From positions 61,217 through 125,216 of the forward strand of contig LZME01000062.1 of NCBI GenBank assembly GCA_001673575.1: a stretch of 64,000 nt of DNA, written 5' to 3'. A model generated the notes under the pieces. It searched no databases, was not told the DNA's origin, and saw only the letters and a program-made list of their open reading frames with translations. Source of the DNA: Mycolicibacter heraklionensis. GTDB taxonomy: Bacteria > Actinomycetota > Actinomycetes > Mycobacteriales > Mycobacteriaceae. Position 1 is the stretch's first letter, and the number at the start of each line of letters is the position of its first letter. Below, piece after piece: positions 45,723 to 54,497 of this stretch. Made by a program: the position numbers and the translations under genes.

Positions 45723-48700
45723 CGCCGGGCGCCCCGTTGGTGCCCGGGGTACCAGGGGCGCCGTTGCCGGCACCGCCGGTTCCGGTGCCGCCGGCACCGG
45801 CCGCCCCACCAGCCCCGCCGGGACCACCCGGCGTGCCACCCTTGCCGCCATTCGCGCCATCGCCACCGTCACCGCCGGTGTTGCCGGCGCCCTGAGCGGT
45901 ACCGCCCTTACCGCCGGCCCCGCCATGGCCGCCGGATCCGCCGGCCCGGTCAGCACCATCGCTACCGGCCGTGGCGCCGCCGCCACCCGCCCCGCCGACG
46001 CCGCCCTGACCGCCGGTACCGCCGACCCCGCCGTTGCCGCCGTCGAAGCCGTCGCCGGTGGCATTGGTGCCACCGGTGCCACCGTTGCCGCCGGCACCGC
46101 CCGCGCCGGCAAGGCCGCCGGCGCCACCGGCGCCACCGCTACCACCGACCGAGGTGCCACCGGCACCGCCCTTGCCGCCGTTGCCTCCATCACCGGCCGC
46201 ACTGCCGTTGCCACCGGCTGCGTTCGAGTGGTTAGCGCCCGCCGCGCCGGCACCGCCGACCCCGCCGTTACCGCCGGCACCACCGGCACCGCCGTCGCCA
46301 TCGCCACCGACCGTGCCCGCAGGGCCGCTGGTGCTGGTACCGGCCGCACCGCCGATGCCGGCCTTACCGCCGATCCCGCCGTTGCCGCCGTTACCGCCGT
46401 CCAGGCCCTGGCCACCGGCCCCACCGTTACCGCCGGCACCGCCGGCCCCGCCGGTGCCGCCGACTCCGCCGCTGCCGGCGGCACCAGTGCCCGAGGTACC
46501 GCCGGCCCCGCCGTTGCCGGCACTGCCACCGTTACCGCCGTTGGTGCCGTTGCCCCCGGCCGCGCTCGCCGAGCTGGCGCCATCGGTGCCGGCAGATCCG
46601 GCCCCGCCGTTACCGCCGGCACCACCGGTGCCGCCGCTACCGTCGAGCCCCTCGGTTCCCGCGGCACCAGCGGTCCCGCTGGTACTGGCGCCACCCGCAC
46701 CGGCCGCGCCACCGTCCCCACCGGCACCGCCCTTACCGCCGTTACCGCCGGCCAGGCCGTTGCCATTGGCGTCGGTGCCACCGTTACCGCCGGCCCCACC
46801 GGCTCCACCGGTGCCGCCGACTCCGCCGTTACCGCCCTTGCCACCGTCACCGGTGGTCGCGGTACCGCCGGCACCGCCCTTGCCTCCTGCGTTTCCGGCC
46901 GAGCCGTCACCGCCGTTACCCCCGGCCGCGCCGGCCAGCGCGGTGCCGGCCGCACCGGCCGCGCCGGCCGTGCCGGCACCGCCGTTACCGCCATTACCGC
47001 CATCGGCCGTGCCGGTAGCGGCGCCGCCGTTACCGCCCTGGCCGCCACCGACACCACCGTCGCCGCCGTTACCGGCGTGGCCCGTACCAGCCGCGATGCC
47101 GAGTGGGTTGCCGACCGCCGCCACCGCGCTGCCGCTGCTCGCACCGCCGTTACCGCCGGCCCCAGCCGTACCGCCCGGAGCACCGGCAGCGCCACCGGCA
47201 CCACCGTTCCCGCCGATGACCGTGCCGCTGCCGCCGGCACCACCATTAGCGCCGTTACCGCCATTCGTCGTGCCGCCGGTGAGGCCGGCACCGCCGGCAC
47301 CCCCGGCACCGCCGGCACCGCCATTGCCACCCACGCTGACGCCGGTGGTCGCGCCGGCGCCGCCGGCACCGCCGACGCCGCCATTGCCGCCGCCAGTGCC
47401 CAGGAGGCCGGACCCGCCGCCGCCATAGCCACCCGAGCCGCCGTTGCCGCCCCGGCTATAGACACCGACCCCGTTGTTCCAGCCGGTGGCGCTACCGCCG
47501 GCGCCTCCAGCACCGCCGTTGGCGCCTGAGTAGGCCCCGATACCACCGTTACCGCCGTTACCGCCGGCGAAGGTGCCGGTACCGCCGGAGCCACCGGCAC
47601 CACCGTTACCGCCGAGGCCCTTGGAGCCGAACCCGCCGCCACCGCCGGCTCCACCCGCTCCACCGGTGGTCTTGACGGTGGCATCGTTGGTGGCGCCGGC
47701 ACCGCCGGCACCGCCGTTACCGCCGGCCCCGGCCGCCCCAGTGCCGTTGCCGCTACCGCCGAAGCCGCCCTGACCGCCGGCCCCGCCGACGCCCGCAGCA
47801 AGTGCGGAACCAGTGGCGGCACCGCCGGCACCGCCATTGCCGCCGGCTCCCCCGGTGCCGGTCCCGAAGCCGCCACCGCCCGTGCCGCCGCCACCGCCAA
47901 TACCGCCGTTAATGCCGGCACCGCCGGCACCGCCGGCACCGCCGTCCGCTCCGGTGCCTTGCTTGGCGCCGTAGGTCAGGCCGCCGCCTTGACCGCCGGC
48001 ACCGCCAGCGCCGCCGTTGCCCAGGAACTTGCCCCCGCCGTCCTTGGCCGCGTCGCCGCCGGCGCCGCCGGCACCACCGGCCGAACTGGCGCCGAGCTGG
48101 CCGGCCCCGCCGAGGGGGCCGTTGAACTTCTCACCGCCGACACCGCCAGCGGCGCCTGCGCCACCGGCGCCACCGATACCGCCGTTGAGGTGGGTGGCGT
48201 CACCGGCAGCGCCCGCGCCGCCGTTACCGGCGGTGCCGGCCGCACCACCGTTGCCGCCGGCGCCGAAGGTGTAGCCACTGCGGCCGCCGTCACCGCCGAC
48301 GCCGGCGTTACCGCCCCCGGCACCATTGCCGCTGCCGCCGTTGGCGAAGGTGCCGGCCGCGCCGTTAGCGCCGTCACCGCCGGCACCTCCATTACCGCCC
48401 GAGCCGAAGAACCAGGCCACCGCGGCACCGCCGTCACCACCCGCGCCGCCAGCAAAGCCGGCAGTGATGGCGTCACCGCCGGCACCGCCGTTACCGCCGA
48501 GGCCCATGAACCAGCCACCCGCGCCGCCGTCACCGCCGGCCGCACCGGCGCCGCCGGCTCCACCGTCACCGCCGTTACCGATCCAGCCGAGGGCGCTGCC
48601 GCCGTTGCCGCCGGCAACACCGGCCGCGTCGCTGCTCCAGCCGGCGCCACCGTCGCCGAACCATAAGCCCCCGTCACCGCCATCGGGGTTTACCTCGGTG

Positions 48701-49104
48701 CCGTCGGCACCATTACCGATCAGGTACAGCCCGGAGATGTCGTTGATGGCACCGTTGACCAACTCGCCCAACGGGTTATTGATCCAGAACTCCATCACCA
48801 TGTGGAGCGGGTTGTAGAAGAAGTTGGTGAGCAGGTCCGTGCCGAAGTCGGCTGCGGGCATGGGTTCGAAGTTGAAGCTGAAGTCCGCCGGCGAAGCATC
48901 CGACTGGGGGAACAGGTCGGAGAGCCAGTCGAAGTTGAACAGATCATCGACGTCGGCCTGCGCCGGGGGCGCGGACGCCCACGGCGCCATGCCGAACGCC
49001 AAGAACGCGGCGACGGCGCTGCTGGCGCCGGCCACCCTGTTGCGGCGCCGCGCGCCACTTCCGGGCTGAGTGCCACGCTGGCTGCTGGTGTGACGACGAT
49101 TCAT
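45718..49104 (-). CDS. Large glycine-rich PGRS protein with signal peptide (module 3)
   Basis: 1128 residues. Export signal with Arg-rich start (ARRRNRVAGASSAVAAFLAFG) cleaved after APPAQA; acidic unique domain ([56 protein letters not shown]); PGRS repeats from about residue 140 to the end. Modules shared with the other copies: [36 protein letters not shown], and NATGDGFDGGNGG. It is nearly the same length as module 1 (1124). It is 85 bases downstream of its GjpA-like partner. As for the others, Sec- or Tat-type export is inferred; no ESX signal (YxxxD/E after a helical hairpin) is visible. Confidence 0.86.
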   Translation of the reverse strand: MNRRHTSSQRGTQPGSGARRRNRVAGASSAVAAFLAFGMAPWASAPPAQADVDDLFNFDWLSDLFPQSDASPADFSFNFEPMPAADFGTDLLTNFFYNPLHMVMEFWINNPLGELVNGAINDISGLYLIGNGADGTEVNPDGGDGGLWFGDGGAGWSSDAAGVAGGNGGSALGWIGNGGDGGAGGAGAAGGDGGAGGWFMGLGGNGGAGGDAITAGFAGGAGGDGGAAVAWFFGSGGNGGAGGDGANGAAGTFANGGSGNGAGGGNAGVGGDGGRSGYTFGAGGNGGAAGTAGNGGAGAAGDATHLNGGIGGAGGAGAAGGVGGEKFNGPLGGAGQLGASSAGGAGGAGGDAAKDGGGKFLGNGGAGGAGGQGGGLTYGAKQGTGADGGAGGAGGAGINGGIGGGGGTGGGGFGTGTGGAGGNGGAGGAATGSALAAGVGGAGGQGGFGGSGNGTGAAGAGGNGGAGGAGATNDATVKTTGGAGGAGGGGGFGSKGLGGNGGAGGSGGTGTFAGGNGGNGGIGAYSGANGGAGGAGGSATGWNNGVGVYSRGGNGGSGGYGGGGSGLLGTGGGNGGVGGAGGAGATTGVSVGGNGGAGGAGGAGGAGLTGGTTNGGNGANGGAGGSGTVIGGNGGAGGAAGAPGGTAGAGGNGGASSGSAVAAVGNPLGIAAGTGHAGNGGDGGVGGGQGGNGGAATGTADGGNGGNGGAGTAGAAGAAGTALAGAAGGNGGDGSAGNAGGKGGAGGTATTGDGGKGGNGGVGGTGGAGGAGGNGGTDANGNGLAGGNGGKGGAGGDGGAAGAGGASTSGTAGAAGTEGLDGSGGTGGAGGNGGAGSAGTDGASSASAAGGNGTNGGNGGSAGNGGAGGTSGTGAAGSGGVGGTGGAGGAGGNGGAGGQGLDGGNGGNGGIGGKAGIGGAAGTSTSGPAGTVGGDGDGGAGGAGGNGGVGGAGAAGANHSNAAGGNGSAAGDGGNGGKGGAGGTSVGGSGGAGGAGGLAGAGGAGGNGGTGGTNATGDGFDGGNGGVGGTGGQGGVGGAGGGGATAGSDGADRAGGSGGHGGAGGKGGTAQGAGNTGGDGGDGANGGKGGTPGGPGGAGGAAGAGGTGTGGAGNGAPGTPGTNGAPGA

Positions 49105-49189
49105 TTTCGAACACCTCTCGTGTGAACAGTCCTGTTGAGCGGTTGTGACTTCTCAGTTCGGGTCATGCGAAATGCGGGGCTGGACGGGT

Positions 49190-50365
49190 TTACAGACCCA
49201 GGGCGTCCAGGAGGCTCGCCCAATCGGCCGCATCCCCCACGCTCGAGCCGGCACCGCCGTCATCGAAGAAGTCAGAGGGGACGACGGGGAAAGAGAAGCC
49301 GGACAGCGGCGGCTCCACGGGCGGTTGGCCAGGGTTCTTGCCGTCCCAGTTCCAGGCGACCCCGCCCAGCAACCCGGTGATGGCCTGCTCCCAGCCCATC
49401 ATGGCGCCGATCGGGCCGACCCCGTGGCTTTCAACGGTGAGCGTGAGCGGTACGCCCAGAAAGCCCGACGCGTCGATAGCGAGGCCGACGCTGTTGAAGA
49501 TCGAACCGCCAACCGCGGGCACCTCGGAAACGATGTTTCCGGAGGCGTCATAGGTGGTGTACGCCGCGTTGGCCACCGAGCCGGGCGTAAGCAGGCCACC
49601 GAACGCGAAATCCAGGTGGGACAGGGTGCCCGGCGGCACCACACCGTCGAGCATCGGCAGGATGAAGTCGAGGTTGAGGGTGGCGCCGTTGAAGAAGGCG
49701 CCGGTCATGTTGGCCAGGATCTCGTTCAGACCGTCGCCGTCGTTGATGCTGTTCATCAGTGCGACCCAGGGGCTTATCCCCGGCCCGATCATGCCCATGA
49801 TCATGCCGCTCATCGGTGACGAGATGAAGTTGATGATCGCGTTTATCGGTTCGACGTCGGTACCGGCGGGCAAGAAGGCCGGCAACAGTTGGGGCAGGAG
49901 TCCGAACAGCAGGGAGTGGCCGAGGGTGAAGGTGGAGAGATCGGCGCCCCCGCTGAGGGTGTGCAGAATCGTGGTAGCGGCGGTCGGGTCGTCTGCGGCG
50001 ATGCCGAGCATGGTGTAGGCGTTGTTCACCGCGCGCAGATGCTCCTGCATCTCGTTGACCACGTCGGGGATCTTCGAGGGGTCGTTGAGGATCTCCTGGA
50101 AGTAGCCGTATTGGTTGGCGATGAACTGCTGGAACGCCACGAACGGCGCGAGGTTGAAGTTGTTGGCGAGCACCGTGGCGTTCTCGGCCGCGATGTTGTA
50201 CTGCTCGATCCACGGCGCCATCGCGTCGGTCAGGAGGCTGGTGAGTGCGACGTCGTGGGCCTTGGGTATGTCGGGCAACGACGCGACCGCCGGGGGGACG
50301 GTGATCAGGGTGGCGCCCACGATCGCGATACCCGCCGTGGCGTAGGGGCGAAGGGTTTTCTGCAC
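49190..50365 (-). CDS. LRPY-TAG secreted protein, GjpA-porin-like (module 3)
   Basis: 391 residues from a GTG at 50365, chosen for AAGGAG six bases upstream exactly as in module 2. Export sequence QKTLRPYATAGIAIVGATLI. Shared motifs: DPSKIPDVVNEMQEHL, MTGAFFNGATLNLDFILP, LSHLDFAFGGLLTPGSVA, GGSIFNSVGLAI and C-terminal FFDDGGAGSSVGDAADW. It is closer to module 2 than to module 1 (same spacing, same start signals, same leader). It precedes the module-3 PGRS gene. Confidence 0.8.
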   Translation of the reverse strand: MQKTLRPYATAGIAIVGATLITVPPAVASLPDIPKAHDVALTSLLTDAMAPWIEQYNIAAENATVLANNFNLAPFVAFQQFIANQYGYFQEILNDPSKIPDVVNEMQEHLRAVNNAYTMLGIAADDPTAATTILHTLSGGADLSTFTLGHSLLFGLLPQLLPAFLPAGTDVEPINAIINFISSPMSGMIMGMIGPGISPWVALMNSINDGDGLNEILANMTGAFFNGATLNLDFILPMLDGVVPPGTLSHLDFAFGGLLTPGSVANAAYTTYDASGNIVSEVPAVGGSIFNSVGLAIDASGFLGVPLTLTVESHGVGPIGAMMGWEQAITGLLGGVAWNWDGKNPGQPPVEPPLSGFSFPVVPSDFFDDGGAGSSVGDAADWASLLDALGL

Positions 50366-50665
50366 AGCCATCTCCTTTTGTGAGGTGCCGCCCTCGGCAA
50401 ACGCCTGGAGAAGCTGTGGCGCTGCCGTGTTGCTCCTGGATTCACACTTATTCACTGATGTGAGACAGAACACTAACCGTGAGTAACTTAAGGCACAAGA
50501 ACCTTCGTCAAATAATTTTCTCGAGTTTTCAAAGCTCACAGGTGTTAACTTTCAAAAATCTCGTGATCCTGCATAATTTTCGCCTGAGAGTAGACGGTCG
50601 TCCTGTTTCGGGCAGGGCACATGCCCGCAACGGGCCCGACGAGTGTGATAAAGGCAAATCGGTAG
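50366..50665 (-). promoter_or_regulatory. Conserved leader/promoter block of module 3
   Basis: About 260 bases (50361-50620) match the module-2 leader. A/T-rich parts lie at 50500-50580, and TTAAGTTACTCAC-type text (minus strand) occurs at the same place as in module 2. No ORF is present. Confidence 0.6.
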
Positions 50666-50790
50666 ACGCCCCGCAAACGACACGGTCGCCGGGCCTTTGC
50701 GGCAATCCCGCGACCGCGGAGCGATGCAACCAGCCGCCCGGGTGTCGGCGGTGCCGTCGGCCCCCGAGGTGCCTAGGTTGGTCACCGCAC
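50666..50790 (-). pseudogene. 3' remnant of a PGRS gene with terminator-like hairpin
   Basis: On the minus strand the text NLGTSGADGTADT is followed by GACACC and a hairpin, CGGTCGC...GCGACCG (about 50674-50714), in the same order as the ends of modules 2 and 3. No start or longer PGRS frame remains. It appears to be the tail of a lost further copy. Confidence 0.45.
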
Positions 50791-50835
50791 TGTTGCAGTA
50801 GGTCGCAGTAGGGAGTGCCGTGGTATGCCTGTTGA

Positions 50836-51879
50836 GTGCGGATCGGTGTACAGCTGGCCTATGCGGGTGGGTTCAAGGAAGCGGTCGAGCAGGTCGTCGC
50901 GCTGGAGCGAGTCGGGATCGACGTGGTCTCGGTCGCCGAGGCCTATTCGTTCGACGCCATCAGCCAGCTGGGCTACCTGGCGGCCAAGACGTCGCGAGTC
51001 GAGCTCCTCACCGGTGTTCTGCCGATCTACACCCGAACGCCCGCACTGCTGGCAATGACGGCCGCCGGCTTGGACTACGTCTCCGACGGCCGGTTCGCCC
51101 TGGGGCTGGGCACCTCGGGCCCGCAAGTGGTGGAGGGCTTCCACGGCGTGCCGTTCGACGCACCCCTGGGCCGTACTCGCGAGGTCGTGGAGATCTGCCG
51201 GGCGGTGTGGCGCCGCGAACGGCTCAACTACCACGGGAAGCACTACCAGTTGCCCCTACCGGCGGACCGCGGAACCGGACTGGGCAAGTCATTGCAGTTG
51301 ATCAATCACCCGGTGCGCGAGCGGATTCCGATCTCGATCGCCGCGTTGGGGCCCAAGAACGTCGAACTGACCGCCGAGATCGCCGACGGTTGGCAGCCGG
51401 TGTTCTTCTACCCGGAACGATCCAATGACGTGTGGGGCGAATCCCTGAAAGCCGGTGCGGCCAAACGTGATCCGGCGCTGGGACCGCTCGACGTCATCGT
51501 GGGGGCGTCGCTGGCCATCGGCGATGACGTCGAGGACCGGCTGGCATGGGTGAAACCGCAGCTGGCGCTCTACATCGGTGGAATGGGCGCCAAAGGTCGC
51601 AACTTCTATCACAACCTGGCCACCCGCTACGGCTTCGGCGATGTCGCCGATCGCATCCAGGAGCTTTACCTGTCCGGACGCAAGACCGAGGCGATCGACG
51701 CGGTGCCCGACGAGCTGGTGCGCAACACGTCGTTGGTCGGGCCGCGGGGCCTAGTGGCCCAACGGCTGGCCGCCTACGCCGAGGCCGGGGTGACCACGCT
51801 GCTGGTCGGTCCGCTGGCCACCCGGCCCGACGAAGCGCTGCGCTACGTCGAGGAGCTGCGCGCCCTGCTGGCGTCCTGA
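50836..51879 (+). CDS. LLM-class F420-dependent oxidoreductase
   Basis: 347 residues from a GTG at 50836. Luciferase-like TIM barrel: RIGVQLAYAGGFKEAVEQVV at the first strand, YISDGR-type YVSDGRFALGLGTSGPQVVEGFHG (cofactor phosphate loop), RTREVVEICRAVWRRE, and PISIAALGPKNVELTAEIADGW. These are marks of F420- rather than FMN-using mycobacterial enzymes. The substrate is unknown. It lies upstream of the second FAAL gene (56-base gap) on the same strand, so both may work on one lipid. Confidence 0.88.
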   Translation: MRIGVQLAYAGGFKEAVEQVVALERVGIDVVSVAEAYSFDAISQLGYLAAKTSRVELLTGVLPIYTRTPALLAMTAAGLDYVSDGRFALGLGTSGPQVVEGFHGVPFDAPLGRTREVVEICRAVWRRERLNYHGKHYQLPLPADRGTGLGKSLQLINHPVRERIPISIAALGPKNVELTAEIADGWQPVFFYPERSNDVWGESLKAGAAKRDPALGPLDVIVGASLAIGDDVEDRLAWVKPQLALYIGGMGAKGRNFYHNLATRYGFGDVADRIQELYLSGRKTEAIDAVPDELVRNTSLVGPRGLVAQRLAAYAEAGVTTLLVGPLATRPDEALRYVEELRALLAS

Positions 51880-51935
51880 CTCGGCGCGCGGGGGCCGGGT
51901 GTGGTCCAGAACACCCCACACGCCAAAATGGGCCC

Positions 51936-53759
51936 ATGGAATTCACGCCCACCGTGACCACCCCCTTTGCCGAAACCCTGGTCGAACTGCTACGGCGGCA
52001 AGCCGAGCGGTTCGGTGACAAGGTCGCCTTCAGCTTCTCCTACAACGGCGACGACGACGGCCGCAGCGAGCTGACGTTCAACGAGCTGGATCGCCGCGCA
52101 CGCGCGATCGCGGCGAATCTGCAGCGCTACGACGTCACCGGCGAACGGGTGCTGGTGCTGGTGCGGCCGGGCTTGGACTTCATCGCCGGGTTCTTCGGCT
52201 GCCTGTACGCGGGCGCCGTGGCCGTGCCAGTGCACCAGAAGCTGGCGCCACGCCTGCAGGTCGTCGTCCCCGACGCCCAGGCCCGGTTCGCGCTCACCGC
52301 CGCCGAGAAGAGCCAGGACACCCGGGCCGCGGTCGCCGGGATTCCCGGGGAACCCGAGCAATGGTTCTTCACCGACGCCGGCGCCGACCCCGACACCTGG
52401 GTCGCCCCCGATATCGATATCAACTCCCCGGCCGCCATCCAGTACACGTCGGGTTCAACTCGCTCCCCCAAGGGCGTGTTGCTGAGCCACGGCAACATCC
52501 TGCACAACTGCGATGCCATCCGTCAGGCCTGGAACGGCGACGAGAACGACAAGGGCGTCTTCTGGTTGCCCCCGCACCACGATCTGGGTTTGATCGGCGG
52601 GATCTTGTCGATGCTCTACGTCGGGGTCAGCACGGCACTGATGTCGCCGACGGCGTTCATCAAGCGCCCGATGCGCTGGCTGGAACTGGTGTCGGCGCAT
52701 CGCGGCGTGATCACCGCCGCACCGAACTTCGCCTACGACCGGTGCGTGGAGACCAGCACCCCCGAAGAGCGCGCCGCACTGGATCTTTCCTGCCTGCGAG
52801 TCGCTATGAACGGCGCCGAGTCGGTGCGTGCCACGTCCCTGGCGGCGTTCGCCGACGCCTTCGCGCCGGCCGGCTTCCAGTTGTCGTCGTGCTATCCGGT
52901 CTACGGGCTGGCCGAAGCCACTCTGCAGGTCGCGGCCGGATGTGCTACCGGCACGCCGGGGGTGCGTTACCTGGATCGCGTTGCGCTGGAGCAGGACCGC
53001 ATCGTCGACGTGTCGCCGGATGACCCCGCCGCCGCGACGTTCGTGGGCTGTGGTCAGCCGCGCCAAGCTGACATCGCGATCGTCGACCCCGTGACCCGCC
53101 AGCCCTGCGGACCCGACGAGGTCGGCGAGATCTGGGTCGCCGGACCCAATGTCGCGCAGGGCTATTGGAACCGGCCGGAAGAGACGGCGGCGACGTTCGG
53201 AGCGGTGCTGGCCGAGCCGGGCGACCCTACGCGCGGCCCGTTCCTGCGCACTGGCGACCTCGGATTCCTGTGTGCCGGTGAGATTTTCACTACCGGGCGA
53301 TGCAAGGACCTGATCACCATCGACGGTCACAACTACTACCCCAACGACATCGAGTTCACCGTGCAGCAATGCGACCCGGTGCTGGTGTCGGGCCGCGGGG
53401 CAGTCTTTGCCACCGACGCGCCGCCCGGCGGTGTCGAACAACTTGTGGTCGTACACGAAGTGGACAGTGCGCGAGCCGGTGAGACCGACCTCGACGCCGT
53501 CATCGAGTCGATTCGGCTGGCGGTCGCCACCCATCACGGGATCGCGGCAGACGCGGTGGTGCTGGTGCATCATGTGTCACTGCCCACCACCTCGAGCGGC
53601 AAGGTCCAGCGCGGCCAGTCCAAGCAGAACTTCGTCGAGGGCAAGCTGGCGACCGTCGCCGAGTGGCGTACACCCACCCGGGAACTGTCGCTGGAGGAGC
53701 TGGAGGCGGCCGCCAAGATCGTCTCAACACTGCAGTCCTGGGGAGCCCGCCAAGGCTGA
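51936..53759 (+). CDS. Fatty acyl-AMP ligase (FAAL/FadD family), second copy
   Basis: 607 residues. A paralogue of the gene at 33157 along its whole length: AETLVELLRRQAERFGDKVAF, PGLDFIAGFFGCLYAGAVAVPV, ATP loop YTSGSTRSPKG, HHDLGLIGGILSMLYVG, YGLAEATLQVAAG, RTGDLGFLCAGEIFTTGRCKDL, NYYPNDIE and TTSSGKVQR. The NYYPNDIE region and the HHDLGLIG loop indicate a FAAL. No carrier or PKS gene is in the window. The LLM oxidoreductase is its likely operon partner. This copy and the first bracket the PGRS array. Confidence 0.9.
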   Translation: MEFTPTVTTPFAETLVELLRRQAERFGDKVAFSFSYNGDDDGRSELTFNELDRRARAIAANLQRYDVTGERVLVLVRPGLDFIAGFFGCLYAGAVAVPVHQKLAPRLQVVVPDAQARFALTAAEKSQDTRAAVAGIPGEPEQWFFTDAGADPDTWVAPDIDINSPAAIQYTSGSTRSPKGVLLSHGNILHNCDAIRQAWNGDENDKGVFWLPPHHDLGLIGGILSMLYVGVSTALMSPTAFIKRPMRWLELVSAHRGVITAAPNFAYDRCVETSTPEERAALDLSCLRVAMNGAESVRATSLAAFADAFAPAGFQLSSCYPVYGLAEATLQVAAGCATGTPGVRYLDRVALEQDRIVDVSPDDPAAATFVGCGQPRQADIAIVDPVTRQPCGPDEVGEIWVAGPNVAQGYWNRPEETAATFGAVLAEPGDPTRGPFLRTGDLGFLCAGEIFTTGRCKDLITIDGHNYYPNDIEFTVQQCDPVLVSGRGAVFATDAPPGGVEQLVVVHEVDSARAGETDLDAVIESIRLAVATHHGIAADAVVLVHHVSLPTTSSGKVQRGQSKQNFVEGKLATVAEWRTPTRELSLEELEAAAKIVSTLQSWGARQG

Positions 53760-53775
53760 ACGACGCGCCGGGGAC

Positions 53776-54207
53776 CTAGCCGGAAGCCAGCGGGTTGATC
53801 CAGCGCAGGCCGGGAAATCGCTGGAAATCGGTGTCTGCGGAGGCGAGTGCGACGCCGTGCTCGATCGCGAGGGCGGCAAGCTGGGCATCCGGTACCAGGC
53901 TGCCGGTGACATCGACCTGCGTACAGATCTTCGCGTAGGCCTGTGCCGTCGCTTCGGTGGCGGGCGGGATCCACACCACCGGGACCGCTAACCAGTCCGA
54001 AACGTGCGTCCACGCTTCGGGCCCGGTCAATGGGTTGGCGGCCGCCCTGGGATGTGTGACGATCCGCAAGAACGCGCCGATGGTCTGCCACGGCAGCCCA
54101 ACCCGGTTGGCGCCGTTCAACGTTTCTTCCAGCCACGCTGCGGCCACCGGATTGTGTTTGCTATCGGAATCGACGGCGTACAGCAGAAGGTTCGCGTCGA
54201 CAATCAT
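53776..54207 (-). CDS. VapC-type PIN-domain toxin
   Basis: 143 residues. PIN-domain ribonuclease; family members cleave tRNA or rRNA and stop translation. Acidic residues Asp4 (MIVDANLLLYA), Asp107 (VPDAQLAALA) and Asp125 (ASADTDFQRF) are in place. As in many mycobacterial members, WQTIGAFLRIVTHP replaces the usual second acidic residue region, so activity depends on the remaining carboxylates. It overlaps the antitoxin stop by four bases. The ATG at 54207 gives the normal length. Confidence 0.9.
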   Translation of the reverse strand: MIVDANLLLYAVDSDSKHNPVAAAWLEETLNGANRVGLPWQTIGAFLRIVTHPRAAANPLTGPEAWTHVSDWLAVPVVWIPPATEATAQAYAKICTQVDVTGSLVPDAQLAALAIEHGVALASADTDFQRFPGLRWINPLASG

Positions 54208-54440
54208 CGGTCGTCATCGAGGAGGTCGAGCACCTCGGCCACGTTGCTGACATCGACCTTCAGGCCGATCGGCGCGGTGCGATGACGGTATCGATACTCG
54301 GGGGCGCTGGCCTGTGCGGCGATGCCACGGCGGGCAAGCAGGTTCAGCGCCTCGCTGATACCCAGGCCCTGCCGGCGAAGCCGCTCGATCTCGGCGGCGA
54401 CGTCGCTGTCGATCACCACGGTGGTTCTCACATTGAGCAT
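54204..54440 (-). CDS. VapB-type antitoxin
   Basis: 78 residues. The N-terminal ribbon-helix-helix (LNVRTTVVIDSDVAAEIERLRRQGLGISEALNLLARR) binds DNA; the C-terminal acidic tail (VDVSNVAEVLDLLDDD) would wrap and inhibit VapC. It is the first gene of the pair. The operator of two palindromes lies 12 to 47 bases upstream, so autoregulation is strongly indicated. Confidence 0.9.
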   Translation of the reverse strand: MLNVRTTVVIDSDVAAEIERLRRQGLGISEALNLLARRGIAAQASAPEYRYRHRTAPIGLKVDVSNVAEVLDLLDDDR

Positions 54441-54451
54441 GGTACTCCTGG

Positions 54452-54487
54452 CGCATCATGATGCGAGACTTAACGCATCATGATGCG
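54452..54487 (-). promoter_or_regulatory. Twin-palindrome operator of vapBC
   Basis: CGCATCATGATGCG occurs twice, at 54452-54465 and 54474-54487: two perfect 14-bp palindromes with centres 22 bases apart (about two helical turns). They lie directly before the vapB start. Two RHH dimers on one DNA face fit this spacing. Confidence 0.85.
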
Positions 54488-54497
54488 ATTGCTCCAA

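Noticed and set aside
41113-49104. CRISPR-like periodicity in the GCCGCCGTTGCCGCC repeats
   Set aside because: Repeats are short, imperfect, run through without unique spacers of fixed length, and stay in one reading frame; they are coding PGRS repeats.
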